DNA of 64,000 nt from an uncultured Bacilli bacterium (GTDB taxonomy: Bacteria; Bacillota_I; Bacilli_A; RFN20; CAG-826). The notes below the pieces were generated by a model that saw only the letters and a list, made by a program, of their open reading frames with translations, made no database searches and had not been told where the DNA came from. The stretch covers positions 24,429-88,428 of the forward strand of contig CALVSB010000004.1 in NCBI GenBank assembly GCA_944358895.1, read 5' to 3'. The position numbers and the translations under genes were made by a program. Shown here in pieces: positions 1 through 9,686 of the stretch (position 1 is the stretch's first letter; each line of letters starts with the position of its first letter).

Positions 1-304
<304 letters not shown>

Positions 305-317
305 CTAATTGCCTCCG

Positions 318-3300
318 TTAGTCGTCGAGCGAAGAGCCGATCCGGTCGGTGACCGAGAGGCCCTCTTCCTCGGCGATGGCCGTCTCGTCGCTATTTGCGG
401 CGGTCGGTTCCTCTTCTTCCTCGGAGGGGTGTTCCCGCGGCGAGGTGAGGCTGCGGATGGCGCTATTGACCTTCCGCTCCTCGATGAGGGCTTCCTTGGC
501 TAGGGAGTCCATGTTGATCTCGGATTCGTTTTCGTCGTAGAGGTGGACGTCCATGGCCAAGCCTTTGAGTTCCTTCGTAAAGACCTTGAAGGCTTCCGGC
601 ATGCCGGGCTTCGGGATGTCGAGGCCCTTGATGATGGCTTCGTAGCACTTCCTTCTGCCGACCCGGTCGTCGCTCTTGATGGTGAGCATTTCCTGGAGGA
701 CGTGGCTCGCGCCGTAGGCTTCGAGGGCCCAGACCTCCATTTCGCCGAACCGCTGGCCGCCGTTCTGGGCTTTGCCCCCGAGCGGCTGCTGGGTGACAAG
801 GCTATAAGGTCCGGTCGCCCGGGCGTGGAGTTTGTCGTCGACCATGTGCACGAGCTTGATCATGTACATGATGCCGACCGAGATACGCTCCGGGAAACGT
901 TCGCCGGTCCGCCCGTCGTAGAGGACGGTCTTGCCGTCGTTGCTGAGGCCGGCCTTCTGCATGAGGTCGGCGATCTCTTCGTCGCTGATGCCGTCGAAGA
1001 CCGGGGTCGCCACCCGGATGCCGAGCTTGCGGCAAGCGAGGCCGAGGTGGACTTCGAGGATCTGCCCGATGTTCATACGGCTAGGAACGCCCATCGGGGA
1101 AAGCATGACGTCGATCGGGGTGCCATCCGGGAGGAACGGCATGTCCTCGATCGGGAGGATCTTGGAAATGACGCCCTTGTTGCCGTGGCGGCCCGACATC
1201 TTGTCGCCCTCGGAGATCTTCCTCTTCTGGACGATGTAGACGCGGACTTTCTTGATGACGCCGGTCGGAAGCGGATCGCGCTTCTTCCGTTCGTAGACTT
1301 TGACCTTGAGGACGATGCCGGCCCCGCCGTGCGGGACGCGGAGGGAGGAATCCTTAACGTCCTTCGTCTTCTCGGCGAAGATGGCCATGAGGAGCTTTTC
1401 CTCCGGCGTCGGCTCGGACTGGCCTTTCGGGGTCACTTTGCCGACGAGGATGTCGCCCTCCCGGACTTCGGCGCCTGGGATGATGATGCCGTTCTCGTCG
1501 AGGTTGGTCTTGAGGTCGTCGCCGACATTCGGGATGTCGCGGGTGATTTCCTCTTCGCCGAGCTTCGTTTCCCGGCATTCGCAGTCATAGTCCTCGATGT
1601 GGATGGTCGTGTAGCAATCGTCCTTGACCATCCGCTCGGACATGATGACGGCGTCTTCGTAGTTGTAGCCGTTCCAGGTCATGTAGGCGACGAGCATGTT
1701 TTGCCCGAGGGCAAGCTCGCCTCCCCGCATGGCCGGGCCGTCGGCGATGACTTCGCCGCCCTTTACCTTGTCGCCGACGTGGACGATCGGGTGCTGGTTG
1801 ATGCAGGTGCCGTTGTTGGAACGGTCGAACTTCTGGAGGGTGTAGGTCTTCTCGCCGCTCTCACCTTCGACCTTGATGGTCGAGCCGTCCATGTAGGTGA
1901 CGGTCCCGTCTTCCTCGGCGACGACGGCTAGGCCCGAGTCGCGGGCAATCCGCCGCTCGAGGCCGGTTCCGACGTAGGAAAGCTGCGGCCTGAGAAGCGG
2001 AAGAGCCTGACGCTGCATGTTGGCGCCCATGAGGGCCCGGGTGGAGTCATCGTTCTCGAGGAACGGAATGCAAGCCGCGGCGATCGAAACGATCTGCTTC
2101 GGCGAGACGTCGACGAAGTCGATGAGTTCGCGCGGGGCGACGAGGTTTTCCCCGTCGTGCCGGCAGACGACGTCGTTCTCGAGGATTTCCTTGCCGACGA
2201 TCGTCTTGCCTTCGAATTCGACTTTAACCGGCTCGCCAAGCTTGATGTTGGCTTCGGCGATATAGTGGCCGGCTTCTTCGTCAGCCGAGAGGTAGACGCC
2301 GTCGTCGAGGACGAAGTAATGGGCTTTGCCCTTCTCGTCCACCACTTTTTCGACCCGCCGATAAGGGGTCTGGATGAAGCCGTAGTCGTTGACCTTGGCG
2401 TAGGTGGAAAGGTTGTTGATAAGACCGATGTTCTGGCCTTCAGGAGTTTCGATCGGGCAGATGCGGCCGTAGTGGGTATAGTGGACGTCGCGGACTTCCA
2501 TCGAAGCGCGGTCGCGGGTAAGGCCGCCCGGGCCGAGAGCCGAGATACGGCGCTTGTTGGTAAGTTCGGCCAGCGGGTTGGTCTGGTCCATGAACTGGGA
2601 GAGCTGGCTCGAGGCGAAGAACTCCCGGATGGACGAGGTCAGCGGCCGGATGTTGATGAGGGTCTGGGGCTTCGCGGTGGCGAGGTCGGCCGTGATCGAC
2701 ATCTTCTGCTGGACCGTCTTGCTCATCTTGGTGAGACCGATCCGGAACTGAGTCTGGAGCAGCTCGCCGACACAACGGACCCGGCGGTTGCCGAGGTGGT
2801 CGATATCGTCGGTCGTTCCGATCCCGAACTGGATGTTGTTGAAATAGGAGAAGCAGGCGACCATGTCGCTGATCGAAGCCCTCGAGAGCGACGGCTCGCC
2901 GTTGAGGCCGGTCAGAAGGAGGTCGGTGCCGATGATCTTGACGATATCGCCGTCCGGCTTGTCATAGGCATGGACCTTGACGACATTGACGCGGTTATGG
3001 GTATCGATGAGATCGTTGGTCTTGAGAACCTGGGTGAACTGCTCGCTATGCTCAAAGAATTCGGCGTCGCGGAGTTCCTGGACGTCTTCTTTGCTGAGGG
3101 TATGGCCCTTGATGAGGGGTTCTCCATCGTTGTTGGTGAAGATGGTGCCGTCGTCATTGACAAGGTCCTCGGCAAGGATCCTTCCGACGAGGCGGGAATA
3201 GATCCCGAGCTTCACCGTGTATTTGAAACGGCCGGCCCGTCCGAGGTCGTACCGCTTGTCGTCGAAGAATTTCTGGACAAGGAAATTGATGACGCCCTTG

Positions 3301-4115
3301 CCCGTCATCGGCTCGCCCGGCTTGAGGCGCGAGAAGATGACGCGGAGCGCGACGTCGCTATAGGAAGCGAAGCGCTTGTCCTCGGCGACGAGGTCGTGGC
3401 CTTCGTCGTCCCGGTACATCGCCTTTTCCTTCTCGACGGTCGTCTTCATCATTTCGCTTTCGCCGAAGAGGTCGAAAAGCTGTTGATCGTTATCGAGGCC
3501 GAGCGCCCGGAAAAGGATCGTGGCCGGCATCTTGCGCTGGCGGTCGATCCGGACGAACATCGTGTTCTTGAGATCGGACTCGAACTGGAGCCAGGTGCCG
3601 CGGGTCGGGATGATCTCGCCGTTGTAGATATGGGCACCGCTCTTGTCGGGGGTATCCTGGAAATAAGCGCCCGGTGAACGGACGATCTGGCTGACGATGA
3701 CGCGTTCAGCCCCGTTCACGATGAAGGTGCCTGAATCGGTCATCATCGGGACGTCGCCCATGTAGACTTCGCTCTCGGCCTTTTCGCCGGTCGGCGAAAC
3801 GAGGCGGAGGGTCACCTTCAGTTTGCTCGCATAAGTGAGGTCGCCTTCGCGGCACTCAATCGGGGTATAGACCGGCGCTTCGAAACGCGAGCTCACGTAC
3901 TCGATGGAATAGGTTTCCGCATAGTTCTTGATCGGGAAAACCTCTTTCATCACCTGATCGAGTCCTTCGTCGAGGAACCAAGCGAAGCTCTTGGTCTGGA
4001 TTTCGACGAGATTGGGAAGCGGCGCGCTTCCGCTGATCTTGGAGAAGTCGATCCTTCCGTTCTCGTCGACCGGGTAAGAGGCATAGGCGGCGAGAAGGTT
4101 CTTGTCTTCGTTCAT
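318..4115 (-). CDS. rpoB: RNA polymerase beta subunit
   Basis: The beta subunit of core RNA polymerase, 1265 residues, a normal length for Firmicutes. The rifampicin pocket is visible as [20 protein letters not shown] followed by [10 protein letters not shown], then the universally conserved [14 protein letters not shown]; the C-terminal half has [17 protein letters not shown]. Residue 520, equivalent to E. coli His526, is Asn (codon 2556-2558); this substitution is known from intrinsically rifampicin-insensitive Mollicutes. The start at 4115 has an AGGAGC ribosome site. The last about 40 residues are acidic and low-complexity ([21 protein letters not shown]), a tail not needed by the fold. 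It lies 9 nt after the rsmC-like gene and directly before rpoC. Confidence 0.99.
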   Translation of the reverse strand: MNEDKNLLAAYASYPVDENGRIDFSKISGSAPLPNLVEIQTKSFAWFLDEGLDQVMKEVFPIKNYAETYSIEYVSSRFEAPVYTPIECREGDLTYASKLKVTLRLVSPTGEKAESEVYMGDVPMMTDSGTFIVNGAERVIVSQIVRSPGAYFQDTPDKSGAHIYNGEIIPTRGTWLQFESDLKNTMFVRIDRQRKMPATILFRALGLDNDQQLFDLFGESEMMKTTVEKEKAMYRDDEGHDLVAEDKRFASYSDVALRVIFSRLKPGEPMTGKGVINFLVQKFFDDKRYDLGRAGRFKYTVKLGIYSRLVGRILAEDLVNDDGTIFTNNDGEPLIKGHTLSKEDVQELRDAEFFEHSEQFTQVLKTNDLIDTHNRVNVVKVHAYDKPDGDIVKIIGTDLLLTGLNGEPSLSRASISDMVACFSYFNNIQFGIGTTDDIDHLGNRRVRCVGELLQTQFRIGLTKMSKTVQQKMSITADLATAKPQTLINIRPLTSSIREFFASSQLSQFMDQTNPLAELTNKRRISALGPGGLTRDRASMEVRDVHYTHYGRICPIETPEGQNIGLINNLSTYAKVNDYGFIQTPYRRVEKVVDEKGKAHYFVLDDGVYLSADEEAGHYIAEANIKLGEPVKVEFEGKTIVGKEILENDVVCRHDGENLVAPRELIDFVDVSPKQIVSIAAACIPFLENDDSTRALMGANMQRQALPLLRPQLSYVGTGLERRIARDSGLAVVAEEDGTVTYMDGSTIKVEGESGEKTYTLQKFDRSNNGTCINQHPIVHVGDKVKGGEVIADGPAMRGGELALGQNMLVAYMTWNGYNYEDAVIMSERMVKDDCYTTIHIEDYDCECRETKLGEEEITRDIPNVGDDLKTNLDENGIIIPGAEVREGDILVGKVTPKGQSEPTPEEKLLMAIFAEKTKDVKDSSLRVPHGGAGIVLKVKVYERKKRDPLPTGVIKKVRVYIVQKRKISEGDKMSGRHGNKGVISKILPIEDMPFLPDGTPIDVMLSPMGVPSRMNIGQILEVHLGLACRKLGIRVATPVFDGISDEEIADLMQKAGLSNDGKTVLYDGRTGERFPERISVGIMYMIKLVHMVDDKLHARATGPYSLVTQQPLGGKAQNGGQRFGEMEVWALEAYGASHVLQEMLTIKSDDRVGRRKCYEAIIKGLDIPKPGMPEAFKVFTKELKGLAMDVHLYDENESEINMDSLAKEALIEERKVNSAIRSLTSPREHPSEEEEEPTAANSDETAIAEEEGLSVTDRIGSSLDD

Positions 4116-4124
4116 TTGTTGCTC

Positions 4125-4724
4125 CTATTTGCTTGCTTTAATGATCCAATAGCCTTTTTTCTTCTCGAGGATCGCGACGCGGGGAAATAGTTCCTGCAGG
4201 TGGGCATGGACGCTTTCGGCGCCCTGCTTCCGCCGCACCACCACGTAGAGCGAGCCGCCTTCCCTAAGGTGGGACGGGGCGCCGTCGTAGATGGCATAGG
4301 TGACTTTCTTGCCAGCGCGGATCGGAGGATTGGAGACGATTGAGTCAAAAAGGGAGTCGAGGTGGAGGTAGACGTCGCTTTCAACCACGGTGCACCTGGA
4401 CGCTAGCCCCATGTGTCGGGCGTTTTCCCGCGTCAGGTCGAGGGCCCGTTCGTTCACGTCGGACAAAGTGAGAGAACGTTTTGGGTCGAAGGAGGCAAGG
4501 ATGAGGCCGATCGGCCCGACCCCGCAACCGAGATCGAGGATCTTCTCTCCCAAGTCGAGCGTCGCGATCGTTTCGATCATGATCTTGGAGCCAAGATCGA
4601 GCTCGTGGGAAGAAAAGACTCCTTTGTCGCTCTTGAAGGAATATTTCCGGCCGAGGACTTCGCACTCGAAGGTGATGTCTTGATGGGACATCCCTTCCAC
4701 GTTGTCGAAGTACTGAGGAGCCAT
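4125..4724 (-). CDS. RsmC/YbxB-like 16S rRNA guanine-N2 methyltransferase
   Basis: A class I SAM-dependent methyltransferase of 199 residues. The SAM-binding loop is ILDLGCGVGPIGLILA (about residue 60) and the catalytic motif is SNPPIRAGK (about residue 130), the NPP[FYI] signature of guanine-N2 rRNA methyltransferases such as RsmC. In Bacilli a gene of this family (ybxB) sits exactly here, between rplL and rpoB, so position supports the call. It is about half the length of E. coli RsmC, lacking the N-terminal pseudo-domain, as in other Firmicutes. The precise target base cannot be read from sequence. An AAGGA ribosome site precedes the chosen start; a second Met at residue 12 is possible. 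Confidence 0.85.
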   Translation of the reverse strand: MAPQYFDNVEGMSHQDITFECEVLGRKYSFKSDKGVFSSHELDLGSKIMIETIATLDLGEKILDLGCGVGPIGLILASFDPKRSLTLSDVNERALDLTRENARHMGLASRCTVVESDVYLHLDSLFDSIVSNPPIRAGKKVTYAIYDGAPSHLREGGSLYVVVRRKQGAESVHAHLQELFPRVAILEKKKGYWIIKASK

Positions 4725-4818
4725 TTATATATCCTTATATAAGCGCGTAAATCCCCACCCCAGGAGGAACGCTCCCAGGGCAGGGCTTTGGATGATGAGT
4801 TTTGTTGGGGAGTCGGAA

Positions 4819-5202
4819 CTACTTGATTTCGACTTCGGCGCCGATGTCGGTAAGGGCCTTCTTGTGGCTTTCGGCCTCGACCGGGGAGATCTTCTCCTTG
4901 AGGGTCGCCGGGCAGGCATCGACGAGCTTCTTGGCATCCATGAGGCCAAGGCCGGTGATGCCCTGAACCGCCTTGATGACGGCAACTTTGCCAGCCGTGC
5001 CAAGGCCCTTGAGAATGAGGTTGACCTCGGTCGGTCCCTTGGCGGCCGGGCCATCGTCCTCGGCCGGAGCGGCAGCAGCCACCGGGGCGGCGGCCGTGAC
5101 ACCGAATTCCTTTTCGACGTCTTTGACGAGGGCGCTAAGTTCGAGCGCGCTCATCTGCTTGAGCGTATCAATGATTTGCTCGTTGGTAAGTTTCTCAGCC
5201 AT
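4819..5202 (-). CDS. rplL: 50S ribosomal protein L7/L12
   Basis: The acidic stalk protein that recruits translation factors to the 50S subunit, 127 residues. It shows the N-terminal dimerisation segment, an Ala/Pro hinge ([15 protein letters not shown], residues about 35-50) and the conserved factor-binding domain with [25 protein letters not shown] split over the helices. It is preceded by AGGAGG and lies 18 nt after rplJ, the standard arrangement. About 95 nt separate it from the rsmC-like gene; no strong terminator is visible there, so transcription probably continues into rpoBC. Confidence 0.97.
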   Translation of the reverse strand: MAEKLTNEQIIDTLKQMSALELSALVKDVEKEFGVTAAAPVAAAAPAEDDGPAAKGPTEVNLILKGLGTAGKVAVIKAVQGITGLGLMDAKKLVDACPATLKEKISPVEAESHKKALTDIGAEVEIK

Positions 5203-5220
5203 GATTTTATCCTCCTAGGC

Positions 5221-5724
5221 TTAGTTGGCGGCCGCTTGGCCGTCTTTGTTGGCAATCGCGTCGATTGCCCGGGCGAGAGATGCCATCGGTTCGTTGAGAA
5301 CCATGCAGAACATCGAGAGGAGCGCTTCCTTCGACGGAAGTTTGGCAACTTCCTTGAGGCCGGCTCCATCAACGACCTTCCCTTCGACGAGGCCGGCCCT
5401 CAGGACCAGCTTCTCGTGGTAACGGGAGAACTTGTAGAGAGCGGCAACTCCAGTCGAGACATCCTCCGAGAAGACGAAGGCGTTCGGGCCTTCGAGGTAC
5501 TCGTCGAGGCCTTCGATGCCGGCGTCGTGAAGGGCGCGGGCAGCCATGGTGTTCTTGTAAACGCCAAGGTGGGCCTTCTTCTCGGCCAAGGCGCGGCGGA
5601 GTTCGTTGAGCTCAGCGACCGTCAGGCCCTGATAGCCAACGATGGCAAGGGTCTTGCTGTTCTTGAGGCCTTCGCTGATCTCGCTCACCGCGGCCTTTTT
5701 CTGCTGCAGAGCGTTTTGGTTCAT
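5221..5724 (-). CDS. rplJ: 50S ribosomal protein L10
   Basis: L10 anchors L7/L12 dimers to 23S rRNA; 167 residues. The N-terminal globular domain has LAIVGYQGLTVAELNELRRAL and GVYKNTMAARAL, both typical of L10, and the C-terminal helix that binds L7/L12 is present. The start has a strong AGGAGG. The 154-nt untranslated region before it holds a candidate L10 leader, the usual autoregulation site for the L10(L12)4 complex. Confidence 0.97.
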   Translation of the reverse strand: MNQNALQQKKAAVSEISEGLKNSKTLAIVGYQGLTVAELNELRRALAEKKAHLGVYKNTMAARALHDAGIEGLDEYLEGPNAFVFSEDVSTGVAALYKFSRYHEKLVLRAGLVEGKVVDGAGLKEVAKLPSKEALLSMFCMVLNEPMASLARAIDAIANKDGQAAAN

Positions 5725-5878
5725 CCTCGTTCCTCCTTTCTTCGCAAATATATCTGTGAAGCTAACTAGACTAGCGGGTTTTATCGACTAACCTCGGCAA
5801 CGTGTTTTTATTAAGGCATGTGCCCGTTGCTTTCTTAGGCTAGCAAGCATTTCACCAAAGTAGGGTTCCTTCGAAGGC
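5725..5878 (-). promoter_or_regulatory. Candidate L10 leader (rplJ-rplL mRNA autoregulation)
   Basis: The gap between rplA and rplJ is 154 nt in an operon where other gaps are 10-20 nt. On the minus strand it contains TGCCGAGGTTAG and several short complementary arms such as AACGGGCAC with GTTGCC, resembling the L10-binding leaders found before rplJ in Firmicutes. The resemblance is by eye; folding and a covariance-model search were not run. Confidence 0.5.
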
Positions 5879-6568
5879 TTAGTTGCGGCCTTCGAAGGTG
5901 ATTTTGATGCCAGGGCCCATCGTGGTGTGGGCAACGACATTCAAGATGAAGGCGCCCTTCACGGTCGAGGGACGGCTCTTGGCCACCGCGTCGCAGACAG
6001 CCTTGAGGTTGTCGGCGATATCCTGATCGGAGAAGGAGCAACGGGCGACCGAGATGTTGAGGTTGGCGTCCTTGTCGACGCGGTAGGCGATCTTGCCTTT
6101 CTTGATCTCGGCGATGGCCTGGCCGATCGCCATGGTGACCGTTCCGGTCTTGGGGTTCGGCATGAGGCCTTTCGGGCCGAGGATGCGGCCCATCTTTCCG
6201 AGTTCGCCCATCATGTCAGGGGTGGCAACGATGACATCGTAGTCGAACCAGTTTTCTTTCTGGATCTTCTCGATGAGTTCCTTGCCGCCGACGAATTCGG
6301 CACCAGCCGCCTTCGCTTCTTCCTGCTTGGCATTGGTGAGAGCGAGGACCCGCTTCGTCTTGCCGCTGCCGTGCGGGAGAACGAGGGTTCCCCGAATGAG
6401 CTGGTCGGCGAGGGTCGGGTTGACGTTAAGGCGGAAGCTCACGTCAATGGTCGAATCGAACTTGGTGACGCTGGTCTTCTTGAGAAGAGCCGCGGCCTCA
6501 TCGATGGTGTAGATCTTGCTGTGATCGACGAGTTTGAGGGCTTCGCGGTATTTCTTTCCGGTTTTCAT
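5879..6568 (-). CDS. rplA: 50S ribosomal protein L1
   Basis: L1, the mobile L1-stalk protein that helps release E-site tRNA; 229 residues as usual. Conserved blocks are present: SVTKFDSTIDVSFRLNVN near the N-terminus, RGTLVLPHGSGKTKRVLA, then MGRILGPKGLMPNPKTGTV in domain II. The gene follows rplK by 13 nt with a GGAGG ribosome site. In other bacteria L1 represses its own operon by binding the rplK leader; a hairpin upstream of rplK could serve that role here, which is inference. Confidence 0.97.
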   Translation of the reverse strand: MKTGKKYREALKLVDHSKIYTIDEAAALLKKTSVTKFDSTIDVSFRLNVNPTLADQLIRGTLVLPHGSGKTKRVLALTNAKQEEAKAAGAEFVGGKELIEKIQKENWFDYDVIVATPDMMGELGKMGRILGPKGLMPNPKTGTVTMAIGQAIAEIKKGKIAYRVDKDANLNISVARCSFSDQDIADNLKAVCDAVAKSRPSTVKGAFILNVVAHTTMGPGIKITFEGRN

Positions 6569-6581
6569 CTATTGGCCCTCC

Positions 6582-6992
6582 TTAGCGGTCGACGACAATG
6601 CCCATCTGGCGGGCGCTGCCTTCGACGATCTTCATGGCCGCCTCGACGTCATTGGCGTTGAGGTCCGGCAGTTTGTACTCAGCGATTTCCTTGAGCTGAG
6701 CTTCGGTGATGTGCCCGACGATCTTCTTCGGGTTGCCGCTTCCTTTGCTGATGCCAGCCGCCTTGAGCAAGCGATTGGCTACCGGCTCGGTCTTGATGAC
6801 GAAGTCGTAGGACTTGTCCTCGTAAGCGGTGATGACGACAGGGACGACCTGTCCCTTACGATCCGCGGTCTTGGCGTTGAAGTCCGTGCAGAACTTGTTC
6901 ATGACGACGCCAGCCGAGGCGAGTTTCGGTCCCGGATGCGCTTCCCCGCCGGGGAGCTCCATCTTGAGGACCTTGACGATTTTCTTTGCCAT
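6582..6992 (-). CDS. rplK: 50S ribosomal protein L11, short-loop form
   Basis: L11 of the GTPase-associated centre, 136 residues (E. coli has 142). The C-terminal RNA-binding domain is normal (GSGNPKKIVGHITEAQLKEI, EGSARQMGIVV). The N-terminal loop that is normally NPSPPVGPALGQxGVNI reads HPGPKLASAGVVM: about four residues are missing and the two prolines of the thiostrepton contact are rearranged. The form resembles the mycoplasma L11 sequence I recall (GPALASVGINM). First gene of the rplK-rplA-rplJ-rplL operon, with its own promoter upstream and an AGGAGG ribosome site. Confidence 0.97.
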   Translation of the reverse strand: MAKKIVKVLKMELPGGEAHPGPKLASAGVVMNKFCTDFNAKTADRKGQVVPVVITAYEDKSYDFVIKTEPVANRLLKAAGISKGSGNPKKIVGHITEAQLKEIAEYKLPDLNANDVEAAMKIVEGSARQMGIVVDR

Positions 6993-7018
6993 GGTTTCCT
7001 CCTATTTGGTAATCTGGC

Positions 7019-7053
7019 CGTGGTGCGCGGGCCCCGTCTAAGGCCCTACCACG
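7019..7053 (-). promoter_or_regulatory. GC-rich hairpin in the rplK leader
   Basis: The roughly 75-nt untranslated leader of rplK contains a strong hairpin: outer arms CGTGGT (7019-7024) and ACCACG (7048-7053), inner arms GGGCC (7029-7033) and GGCCC (7042-7046), apical loop about 8 nt. Its position matches the L1-binding leader of L11-L1 operons, so it is a candidate autoregulatory site; L1 binding is inferred from position only. Confidence 0.5.
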
Positions 7054-7073
7054 CCGCACATACGTGCTTGTGT

Positions 7074-7101
7074 ATTATACGCGCGAGGCGCCCTCGTTCA
7101 A
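7074..7101 (-). promoter_or_regulatory. Promoter of rplK-rplA-rplJ-rplL
   Basis: Minus strand: -35 TTGAAC (7096-7101), 16-bp spacer, -10 TATAAT (7074-7079). The predicted start near 7067 gives a leader of about 75 nt. This independent promoter makes sense because the metal-efflux operon upstream ends in its own terminator. The same -35/-10 pair with the same spacing occurs before the arsR-type gene. Confidence 0.75.
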
Positions 7102-7465
7102 TAGAAATTTTTTGCAGCAACCTAATTTTTGTTTCCAGCAAAAATCGGATAAAAGAATGGCGTTTTGCGGACTTTATTCTGCAAAAACCCGTTATCTATG
7201 CCGAAATCAACTAAAAAGACTTCGTGCGTTTTTTATTGGGTCGCGCCGCCTCTGGGCCCGGCAAGCCATTGTTCATTCGTCTTGGATTATACCTTTCAGA
7301 GGGCAAGTTCAGTAATCTCCAATTGCTTGCTTTGTAAAGGCAATGCTTAGATATATCCTTATATGTTTTATTAAGATTCTTTGTTACTTTGTATTAATGG
7401 ATTTCAACCAAAAATCCTCCGATGAATTCAATCTTTTTATTTATTATTTTAGGTGACCTTTTGCA
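7102..7465. other. AT-rich intergenic region without a convincing gene
   Basis: About 360 bp clearly richer in A+T than the surrounding genes, between the efflux ATPase terminator and the rplK promoter. Short open frames on the plus strand have no recognisable motifs or ribosome sites. A second possible minus-strand -10 (TATAAT, 7283-7288) has only a weak -35 (TTACTG, 18 bp). It marks one edge of the inserted arsR-ATPase block. Confidence 0.5.
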
Positions 7466-7468
7466 TAA

Positions 7469-7499
7469 AGAAAAAGCAAGCCCGGAAACGAGCTTGCTT
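7469..7499 (-). terminator. Rho-independent terminator of the metal-efflux operon
   Basis: Minus strand: arm AAGCAAGC, 10-nt loop, arm GCTTGCTT followed by a T-rich run (plus-strand arms 7474-7481 and 7492-7499). It lies 24 nt after the ATPase stop codon. Confidence 0.85.
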
Positions 7500-7522
7500 A
7501 TTGAGAATCGGCGTCCTCTCCC

Positions 7523-9685
7523 CTACTTCACCTTTTCGTAGAGTAGGGTATAGGCATAGAGAACCATTAAGACCGTAAGACCCGTATCGGCCATGACGGC
7601 AACCCACATCGGGAAGGCGTCTCCCAAGAAAGCACTTAGAAGCATGATGCTCGCCTTGATGAGAAGCCCGAGGACGATGATGGAGACGGCCCGGAAGCGC
7701 GTCTTCTTGGCAATCTTGATGCCAGAAACGAGCTTGCTTGGATCGTCGTTCATAATGACGAGATCGGCCGACGAAATGGAGGAGTCGCTGCCGATGCCGC
7801 CCATCGCGATGCCGACGTCGGCCAAGGCAATCGAAGGAGCGTCGTTCACGCCGTCGCCGATGAAGGCAACGCTGCCCGGAGCCGCGGCAATCTCTTCCTT
7901 GAGGTGGTCGCTCTTTTCTTCTGGGAGAAGCCCTGCTTTGACCTCGTCGAGGCCAAGCTGGCTGCCGACGGCCTTGGCATTTTTCTCCTGGTCGCCGGTG
8001 AAGAGCTTAACCTTGATGCCGAGGGAATGGAGGCCGTCCACCATCTTCTTCGACTCTTTCCTGATGACGTCGTTGAGGATGACATAGCCCTGATATTTGC
8101 CATTGACGGCCAGATGGACGACCGTCCCTTCTTCCTTGACCTCGTCGCAATCGATGCCAAACTGCTTCATTAGCTTGGCATTGCCAGCCAGGATTTCATC
8201 GCCATGATAGCGGGTCTTGATCCCGTGCCCGGCAATTTCCTCGTAGTCTTCCTGCTCGGCGGCCAGCTCAAGCGCGTCGTGGGCGTCCCCGACAATGGCT
8301 TTGGCGATCGGATGAGCCGACCGCGACTCGGCGCACTTGAGATAATGCATGAACGTGCATTTGTCGAGGCCGTAGAGATGCCAGGTCGTGACCTGGAAGT
8401 CGCCATAGGTGAGGGTCCCCGTCTTGTCGGAGACAACCGTCTTGATGCGGAGCAGCTTGTCGAAATAAGGCGAGCCTTTGACGATGAGGCCGTTCTTCGA
8501 GGCGAGGCCGATGCCGGCGAAATACGAGAGCGGGACGCTCAAGACGATCGCGCAGGGGCAGGCGATGACGAGGAAGGAGAGGCCGACCCGGATCCAGGTC
8601 TTCCAAGTCTCCGCGTCGCCGATTCCAAGGAACAGGGGCGGAATTACCACCACAAGGGCCGCAAGAAGGACGACGAAAGGGGTGTAGTACTTGCTGAAGA
8701 CGGAGATGAATTTCTCAGCCTTGCTCTTGCCGCGGCCGGAGTTCTCGACGAGAGTCATGATCTTGGCCAGGGTCGAAGAGGAATACGGCTTGGTGATCTG
8801 GACGGTCAGATTGCCGCTCTTGAGAGTCGTGCCAGAGAGGACTTCGTCGCCTTTCTTCTTATAGACAGGGACGAACTCGCCGGTGAGAGAACTCACGTCG
8901 ACGTTTCCTTCGCCGGTGACAATGACGCCGTCGGAAGGGAAGGACTCGCCGACCTTGACCATCACGAGATCGCCGACCTGAAGGTCTTCCGGCTTCACGG
9001 TCTCGAGGCCGTTGGCCCCGATCCGAGTCGCCGTTTCGCTCTTGAGGCTCACCGCATCGACAATCGCATTGTGCGATTTCCGGCTGGCGACGATGTCAAA
9101 GAGGTCGCCGAGCTGATAGAGAGATACGACCATGACCGCGTCGAAGAAACTCATCATCTCATCCATCGCGATGATGGGAAGGAGGAAAGCCCCGAGAGAG
9201 GCTATCGTCATCAGGAAGGCTTCATCGAAGATGTTCCGGAAGTGGATGACGTTCCTGATGAAGCGCCAAGCGACGTCGTAGCCGGCCAGGAGCCAAGCGA
9301 CGAGATTGACGGGGAAGAGGACGGTCCAAAGATAGTCGTGGCCGAGCCCGAGGCCCATCATCGTGAAGGTCGTGACCGCGCTGACGGCAAAGGCCACGAT
9401 GACGCGGACGAGCTTCACCCACATCGCCTTGTCCCAAGCCACCCGCTTCGAGGGCTTCTCCGGAATCGGGGCCACGTGGAATTCTTCCTCGACCGAGTTG
9501 ACGATCTTGTCGATTTCCTCGATCGGCTTCTTCTCGGCCGTCAGGTAGATCTTCCCGGCGCCGTAGTCGATGTTGCACTCGCTGACCCAGCTTTCCTTTT
9601 CCATCCGGTGGACGACCCGCTCGGCGCACGCCGGGCAGTCGAGGCCTGTGATGAGATAAGCTTGATCGATCTTTTCTTCGGCCAT
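7523..9685 (-). CDS. Zn2+/Cd2+/Pb2+-exporting P1B-type ATPase
   Basis: A 720-residue heavy-metal transporting ATPase of the plasma membrane. In order: an N-terminal metal-binding domain with GLDCPACAERV (residues 14-24); transmembrane helices; actuator loop with SLTGEFVPV; the ion-site motif CPC (about 375-377) in VIACPCAIVLSVPLSYF; phosphorylation motif SDKTGTLTYG (Asp420); the SAHPIAKAI nucleotide motif; hinge GDGVNDAPSIALADVGIAMG. The last helix carries Asp700 in MADTGLTVLM, the ZntA-type ligand, and GGIGSDSS is also typical of the zinc/cadmium/lead subgroup rather than copper pumps. The gene starts 1 nt after the stop of the ArsR-type regulator, so the two form one operon inserted between nusG and rplK. 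Ser replaces the usual Phe or Ser before DKTGT without consequence. Substrate is inferred from motifs. Confidence 0.95.
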   Translation of the reverse strand: MAEEKIDQAYLITGLDCPACAERVVHRMEKESWVSECNIDYGAGKIYLTAEKKPIEEIDKIVNSVEEEFHVAPIPEKPSKRVAWDKAMWVKLVRVIVAFAVSAVTTFTMMGLGLGHDYLWTVLFPVNLVAWLLAGYDVAWRFIRNVIHFRNIFDEAFLMTIASLGAFLLPIIAMDEMMSFFDAVMVVSLYQLGDLFDIVASRKSHNAIVDAVSLKSETATRIGANGLETVKPEDLQVGDLVMVKVGESFPSDGVIVTGEGNVDVSSLTGEFVPVYKKKGDEVLSGTTLKSGNLTVQITKPYSSSTLAKIMTLVENSGRGKSKAEKFISVFSKYYTPFVVLLAALVVVIPPLFLGIGDAETWKTWIRVGLSFLVIACPCAIVLSVPLSYFAGIGLASKNGLIVKGSPYFDKLLRIKTVVSDKTGTLTYGDFQVTTWHLYGLDKCTFMHYLKCAESRSAHPIAKAIVGDAHDALELAAEQEDYEEIAGHGIKTRYHGDEILAGNAKLMKQFGIDCDEVKEEGTVVHLAVNGKYQGYVILNDVIRKESKKMVDGLHSLGIKVKLFTGDQEKNAKAVGSQLGLDEVKAGLLPEEKSDHLKEEIAAAPGSVAFIGDGVNDAPSIALADVGIAMGGIGSDSSISSADLVIMNDDPSKLVSGIKIAKKTRFRAVSIIVLGLLIKASIMLLSAFLGDAFPMWVAVMADTGLTVLMVLYAYTLLYEKVK

Positions 9686-9686
9686 G

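Noticed and set aside
543..3677. Long plus-strand open frames opposite rpoB (for example 543-1931 and 2157-3677)
   Set aside because: They mirror the rpoB codon pattern in GC-rich DNA, have no ribosome sites or recognisable motifs, and rpoB is certain on the other strand.
4745..4790. Hairpin between rplL and the rsmC-like gene as a terminator
   Set aside because: The stem is interrupted by mismatches and no T run follows on the minus strand.
7227..7241. AATAAAAAAC run resembling a preQ1 riboswitch tail
   Set aside because: No matching P1 arms or UUC loop, and no ribosome site or start codon follows closely.
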